Assembly (NCBI GenBank): GCA_018827845.1
Contig: JAHJXC010000076.1
Coordinates: forward strand, 1-14,711
Direction: 5' to 3'
Source of the DNA: Patescibacteria group bacterium
GTDB lineage: Bacteria > Patescibacteriota > Minisyncoccia > UBA9983
Length of the DNA: 14,711 nt
Shown: piece by piece, positions 11,265 to 14,711 of the stretch
Position numbering within the stretch: the first letter of the stretch is position 1
Layout of the letters: every line of letters starts with the position of its first letter
Notes under the pieces: model-generated
The model's database searches: none
What the model was told of the DNA's origin: nothing
The model's input: only the letters and a program-made list of their open reading frames with translations
Position numbers and translations under genes: made by a program

Positions 11265-14200
11265 ATGAGTAAAAATTTTATTAGAAAAACTAAAGTCGGA
11301 AAAATAACTTCTGCTTTTGTAGGAATTACAACAGCTGTCTGGCTTTCAGGCGCGGCGGCAATTATGCCTATCGCAGCTCAAGCTGACACTATGTCAGATC
11401 TTCAAGCGCAGATTTCAGCATTGCTTGCGCAGATTACTACATTGCAATCGCAACTTTCTGCATTGCAAGGCGGTACTGGAACAGCTTGCGGTTACACATT
11501 TGGTGTTGACCTAAAACAAGGAAGCACAGGAGCAGATGCTAAGAATCTTCAGACAGTTCTTAACTCTGACGCAGCCACGCAAGTTGCCGCGAGCGGAGTT
11601 GGCTCATCTGGAAATGAAACAACATACTTCGGTCCTTTGACCAAAGCGGCTGTTGTTAAATTTCAGGACAAATACGCTTCTGAAGTTTTGACGCCAATCG
11701 GCCTTACAGCAGGAACAGGTTATGTTGGTTCAATGACGCGAGCAAAATTAAACGCTCTGTTTGGAACTTGCGTAACACCACCACCACCAGGAGAAACACC
11801 ACCTCCTTCAGTTGGCACAGGAATTTCAGTTTCTTCAGCAATTCAGCCAGCAGCATCAATCGCTCCTAATAGTGCTGCAAGATTGCCTTTTACTAAGGTA
11901 ACCCTTACAGCCGGAACTGATGGAGATGTTGTTGTTAATGGAATTCAAGTTGAAAGAACAGGTCTTGCTGTTGATGCAAACTTTGCCGGTATCGTTCTTT
12001 TGGATGAAGACGGATTACAGCTTGGCATTGCTAAGACATTGAATTCTCTCCATCAAGCAACAATTGGCGAAGCTTTCACTGTTAAAGCAGGACAATCAAG
12101 AACAATGACCATTGCCGGCAACATGGCATCTTCTAACACCGCAAGAGCAGGACAAATCGCTTTTATTTCAGTAACCGGACTTAGCACTTCAGCAACAGTA
12201 ACAGGAACTCTGCCAATTACTGGAGCTGGTCATGTCATTAATGCAACTCTTACAATTGGAACAGCCACACCTTCAAGAGGACCACTTGACCCGAATGCTA
12301 CTATAAGCAAAGAAATTGGAACAACTGGCTATACATTTTCTTCTGTTAAGGTTACAGCAGGTTCAACCGAGAAAGTAATAATGAATTCAATTAGGTGGAA
12401 TCAGTCAGGTTCAGCAGGATCTTCAGACCTTGCTAATGTCAAGGTATACGTTGACGGCACTGCATACGATACCACGATTTCTTCAGATGGTAAGTACTAC
12501 ACCGCAAGTTTTGGCAGTGGAATTGTGATTGACAAGGGCCTTTCAAAAGAGGTCTCAATCAAGGCTGACATCATAAGTGGTACAACAAGAAATATTGCCT
12601 TTGATCTCTACAAAAACACAGACCTTAATGTAACAGGAGAAACATACGGATATGGAATCACTCCTGCTTCAACAGGAACAGGTTTTGCGGCAACTACACC
12701 TTGGTACGATGCTTCTGTGGTAACAATTTCAGCTGGTACTGTTAGCTCGATTTCTCAATCAAACACAGTTCCCGCTCAAAACATTGCTGTTTTAGCGGCA
12801 AATCAGCCATTGGGAGGATTTGAGGTTAAAATAAGAGGTGAAGCCATTACGGTTCAACAAATGATTTTCAATATTCAGGCAACTGGAGATGAAGCAGAAA
12901 ATATCACAAGCATTCGCTTGGTAGATCAAAACGGTTCAGTAGTTGCTGGTCCAGTGGATGGAGCAAGCACAGCTACCGACTCCGCATACGGCACAGTCAC
13001 ATTTACTGACGCTGTAACATTCCCAATTGGAGACACCATACTTAAATTGCAAGGCCAGCTTGGCTCAACATTTGTAGCAAATGACACAGTTCAAGCTTCC
13101 ACAACGCCTTCAACACAATGGACAACAGTAACAGGAGTGAGTACAGGAGACACTGTATCTCTTGCATCATTCTCTTCAGCTGTTCAGAGTAACTTGATGA
13201 CAGTTAAGGCCGGTGCGATGGCAATGAATGTTTCATCACAGCCTACAGCGCGAAATGTTATTGCTGGCGCAAAAGGATTTGAGTTTGCTCGATATATTCT
13301 TGACGCAAGCCAGTCAGGTGAGGATGTTAGGTTATCAAACTTCAAAGCGCTTCTTGCTTTGACAACAGTTACGGCCTCACAGCTTTCAAACTGTAATCTG
13401 TATGATGGTACAACTAATGTTACAGATGGAACAAATGTAACATTAGCAGCAGGAGACAATACATTCACATTCAATGGTGGAGGACTTACAGTGCCTAAGG
13501 GTACACAAAAGTCTATATCAATGAAGTGTGATCTTTCTGCTGGCGCAACATCAGGCACAGTTAAATGGGGGTTGACTGATAACTCATCAACTTACACATC
13601 TGCAACCAGTGTTGGTTCAGGCCAGACAGTGGTAGAAACTATGACCGCTGCGGCTGGTCAAACAATGACAGCAGCTACAAGCGGTTCATATACAGTCACA
13701 GAAGATTCGGCGCTTCTTTATAGCGTAGCTCAGGCCGGGACAACTGGAGTAACGCTTGCTAGAATACGGTTTACAGCGGGCGCTACAGAAGCTGTGGACT
13801 TGAAACAAATTGCTCTTCAATTGGGCAATACTGCTTCAAACTCACCAGCTGATCTTGTTGGAGAGAGAGTAACATTATTGAATGGTACTACTCTTGCTCA
13901 GATAGGTACCGCGCAATTCGGTGGCGCTAACCCTGACAATGCTACATCTACAATACTAACTCCAGCACCACGCATTGCTGCGGGTGAATCAGTAGTGATT
14001 ATAATTAAGGGTGATTTGTCAGCTCAAAATGTAAATGAAGGTACACCAGGCGCATTCTTAGCTATTACCTATGATGGTGATAACAATGGAATCAATGGTA
14101 ACTACGCAACAGGAGTTGATTCACAGGTATCAATCAGTGGGGGAACAGCTTCGGATATTACTACGAATGGTCTAAGAATCTTCAGGACCGTTCCTATGTT

Positions 14201-14711
14201 TGCTGTAACAAGCACAGGAGGCACACTGGCTCCAGGAGCTGATTTGTACAAATTCACAGTAACAAATGGGAATAACAGAGATGTTGTATTGCAGAAGTTT
14301 AGTTTCTCTGTTGCTACAACTGGCGGAGCTGTGACTGGATTCACGCTTTATGGTGATGGCGTTACAGCTAATGGATCTGTCGTAGAAGCTCCATTGGGAG
14401 TATTGGAAGTTGCAATTGATGCCACATCACAGGCTAAAATTGTTCCAGCAAATAGCTCAAAGACATATGTTTTGAAAGCATCAGCAGTTGTAGATACTGC
14501 AGCAGTCGCTGAAACAATCAACATTGCTCTTCTGGCTGATACATCATATCCTGCAATTGCGGATTTGATGGGTACAGTAACATCGGTTGAAGCTGGTTCG
14601 GGTAACACAGATAATATTATCTGGTCACCGTTCTCAACAACAACTCCTGTTGCTACATCAGCTACAGAAAGTAACCTTGACTGGACAAACGGTTATGGTT
14701 TGCCTGGCTTC
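11265..14711 (+). CDS. Large surface-layer-like protein with peptidoglycan-binding domain (3' end outside window)
   Basis: An open frame of 1149 codons with no stop to the window edge. Residues 1-40 form a signal peptide (basic MSKNFIRKTKVGK, a hydrophobic core, and AQA before Asp41 as probable cleavage site). Residues 41-69 are a short coiled coil (LQAQISALLAQITTLQSQLSAL). Residues 76-168 match a PG_binding_1 domain (LKQGSTGADAKNLQTVLN, YFGPLTKAAVVKFQ, VGSMTRAKLNALFG), flanked by Cys75 and Cys169. A Pro-rich linker (171-181) follows. The rest is Thr/Ser/Ala/Gly-rich beta modules with recurring starts such as VTLTAG (212), VTAGSTEKV (363), FTAGATEAV (836) and FTVTNGNNRDVVL (997). Only two more Cys occur (710, 755). 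The codon usage and base composition differ from neighbouring genes (many GCA/ACA, less AT-rich), as expected for high expression. Probably the cell-coat protein. Confidence 0.88.
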   Translation, partial: MSKNFIRKTKVGKITSAFVGITTAVWLSGAAAIMPIAAQADTMSDLQAQISALLAQITTLQSQLSALQGGTGTACGYTFGVDLKQGSTGADAKNLQTVLNSDAATQVAASGVGSSGNETTYFGPLTKAAVVKFQDKYASEVLTPIGLTAGTGYVGSMTRAKLNALFGTCVTPPPPGETPPPSVGTGISVSSAIQPAASIAPNSAARLPFTKVTLTAGTDGDVVVNGIQVERTGLAVDANFAGIVLLDEDGLQLGIAKTLNSLHQATIGEAFTVKAGQSRTMTIAGNMASSNTARAGQIAFISVTGLSTSATVTGTLPITGAGHVINATLTIGTATPSRGPLDPNATISKEIGTTGYTFSSVKVTAGSTEKVIMNSIRWNQSGSAGSSDLANVKVYVDGTAYDTTISSDGKYYTASFGSGIVIDKGLSKEVSIKADIISGTTRNIAFDLYKNTDLNVTGETYGYGITPASTGTGFAATTPWYDASVVTISAGTVSSISQSNTVPAQNIAVLAANQPLGGFEVKIRGEAITVQQMIFNIQATGDEAENITSIRLVDQNGSVVAGPVDGASTATDSAYGTVTFTDAVTFPIGDTILKLQGQLGSTFVANDTVQASTTPSTQWTTVTGVSTGDTVSLASFSSAVQSNLMTVKAGAMAMNVSSQPTARNVIAGAKGFEFARYILDASQSGEDVRLSNFKALLALTTVTASQLSNCNLYDGTTNVTDGTNVTLAAGDNTFTFNGGGLTVPKGTQKSISMKCDLSAGATSGTVKWGLTDNSSTYTSATSVGSGQTVVETMTAAAGQTMTAATSGSYTVTEDSALLYSVAQAGTTGVTLARIRFTAGATEAVDLKQIALQLGNTASNSPADLVGERVTLLNGTTLAQIGTAQFGGANPDNATSTILTPAPRIAAGESVVIIIKGDLSAQNVNEGTPGAFLAITYDGDNNGINGNYATGVDSQVSISGGTASDITTNGLRIFRTVPMFAVTSTGGTLAPGADLYKFTVTNGNNRDVVLQKFSFSVATTGGAVTGFTLYGDGVTANGSVVEAPLGVLEVAIDATSQAKIVPANSSKTYVLKASAVVDTAAVAETINIALLADTSYPAIADLMGTVTSVEAGSGNTDNIIWSPFSTTTPVATSATESNLDWTNGYGLPGF

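Noticed and set aside
13184..14608. Minus-strand open frames (124, 80 and 86 codons) inside the surface-layer gene
   Set aside because: They are reverse-strand shadows of a long frame with biased codon use; no recognisable domains and no promoter or RBS.

Overview
The window looks like part of an AT-rich genome of the Candidate Phyla Radiation (Patescibacteria, probably a Parcubacteria-like lineage). This is inferred from compact genes, a CPR-style elongation factor P, a small RecA without an acidic tail, a short FtsK, and a very large surface protein combining a signal peptide, a coiled coil, a peptidoglycan-binding domain and repeated beta modules. TGA acts as a stop (rpsF), so the TGA=Gly code of some CPR lineages is not indicated.

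Layout. (1) 1-810, minus: 5' part of a phosphohexomutase gene that lacks most of domain 2. It is divergent, by only 25 bp, from (2) the plus-strand rpsF-ssb-rpsR cluster (836-2035). (3) 2102-3277: an AAA_14/DUF4143 ATPase with a PD-(D/E)xK-like tail, followed by a doubtful 40-aa ORF. (4) Minus strand: efp (3505-4104) and a tRNA-Ala(CGC) whose 5' end overlaps the efp stop codon. efp carries an in-frame GC-rich palindromic insertion. (5) 4163-5064: an ECF-like sigma factor overlapping a two-helix membrane protein, ended by a good terminator. (6) 5135-5923: a REP-associated tyrosine transposase (RAYT) gene flanked by three copies of a 21-bp palindromic repeat, one of which is the spacer of its promoter. 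(7) Minus: a membrane-anchored Ig-like protein gene followed 7 bp later by recA. (8) A NUDIX hydrolase with a textbook promoter and Shine-Dalgarno, convergent with ftsK. (9) An intergenic region with a 139-bp inverted-repeat structure and short tandem repeats. (10) A helix-turn-helix regulator whose -10 box lies in the loop of a palindrome touching its ATG. (11) A 370-bp region with a strong promoter, two GC-rich hairpins and a possible 30-aa leader ORF. (12) A surface-layer-like gene from 11265 to beyond the window end (at least 1149 codons).

How it fits together. Most genes are housekeeping: translation (bS6, bS18, EF-P, tRNA-Ala), DNA maintenance (SSB, RecA, FtsK) and envelope sugar metabolism (phosphohexomutase). 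The surface protein probably forms or anchors the cell coat. A recurring pattern is a -10-like box only 6 to 10 nt upstream of the ATG with no Shine-Dalgarno, suggesting widespread leaderless transcription. Most unusual are the RAYT/repeat module with its promoter built around a repeat, the palindrome inserted in the efp coding sequence, the efp/tRNA overlap, the shortened phosphohexomutase and the apparently self-regulated HTH gene.
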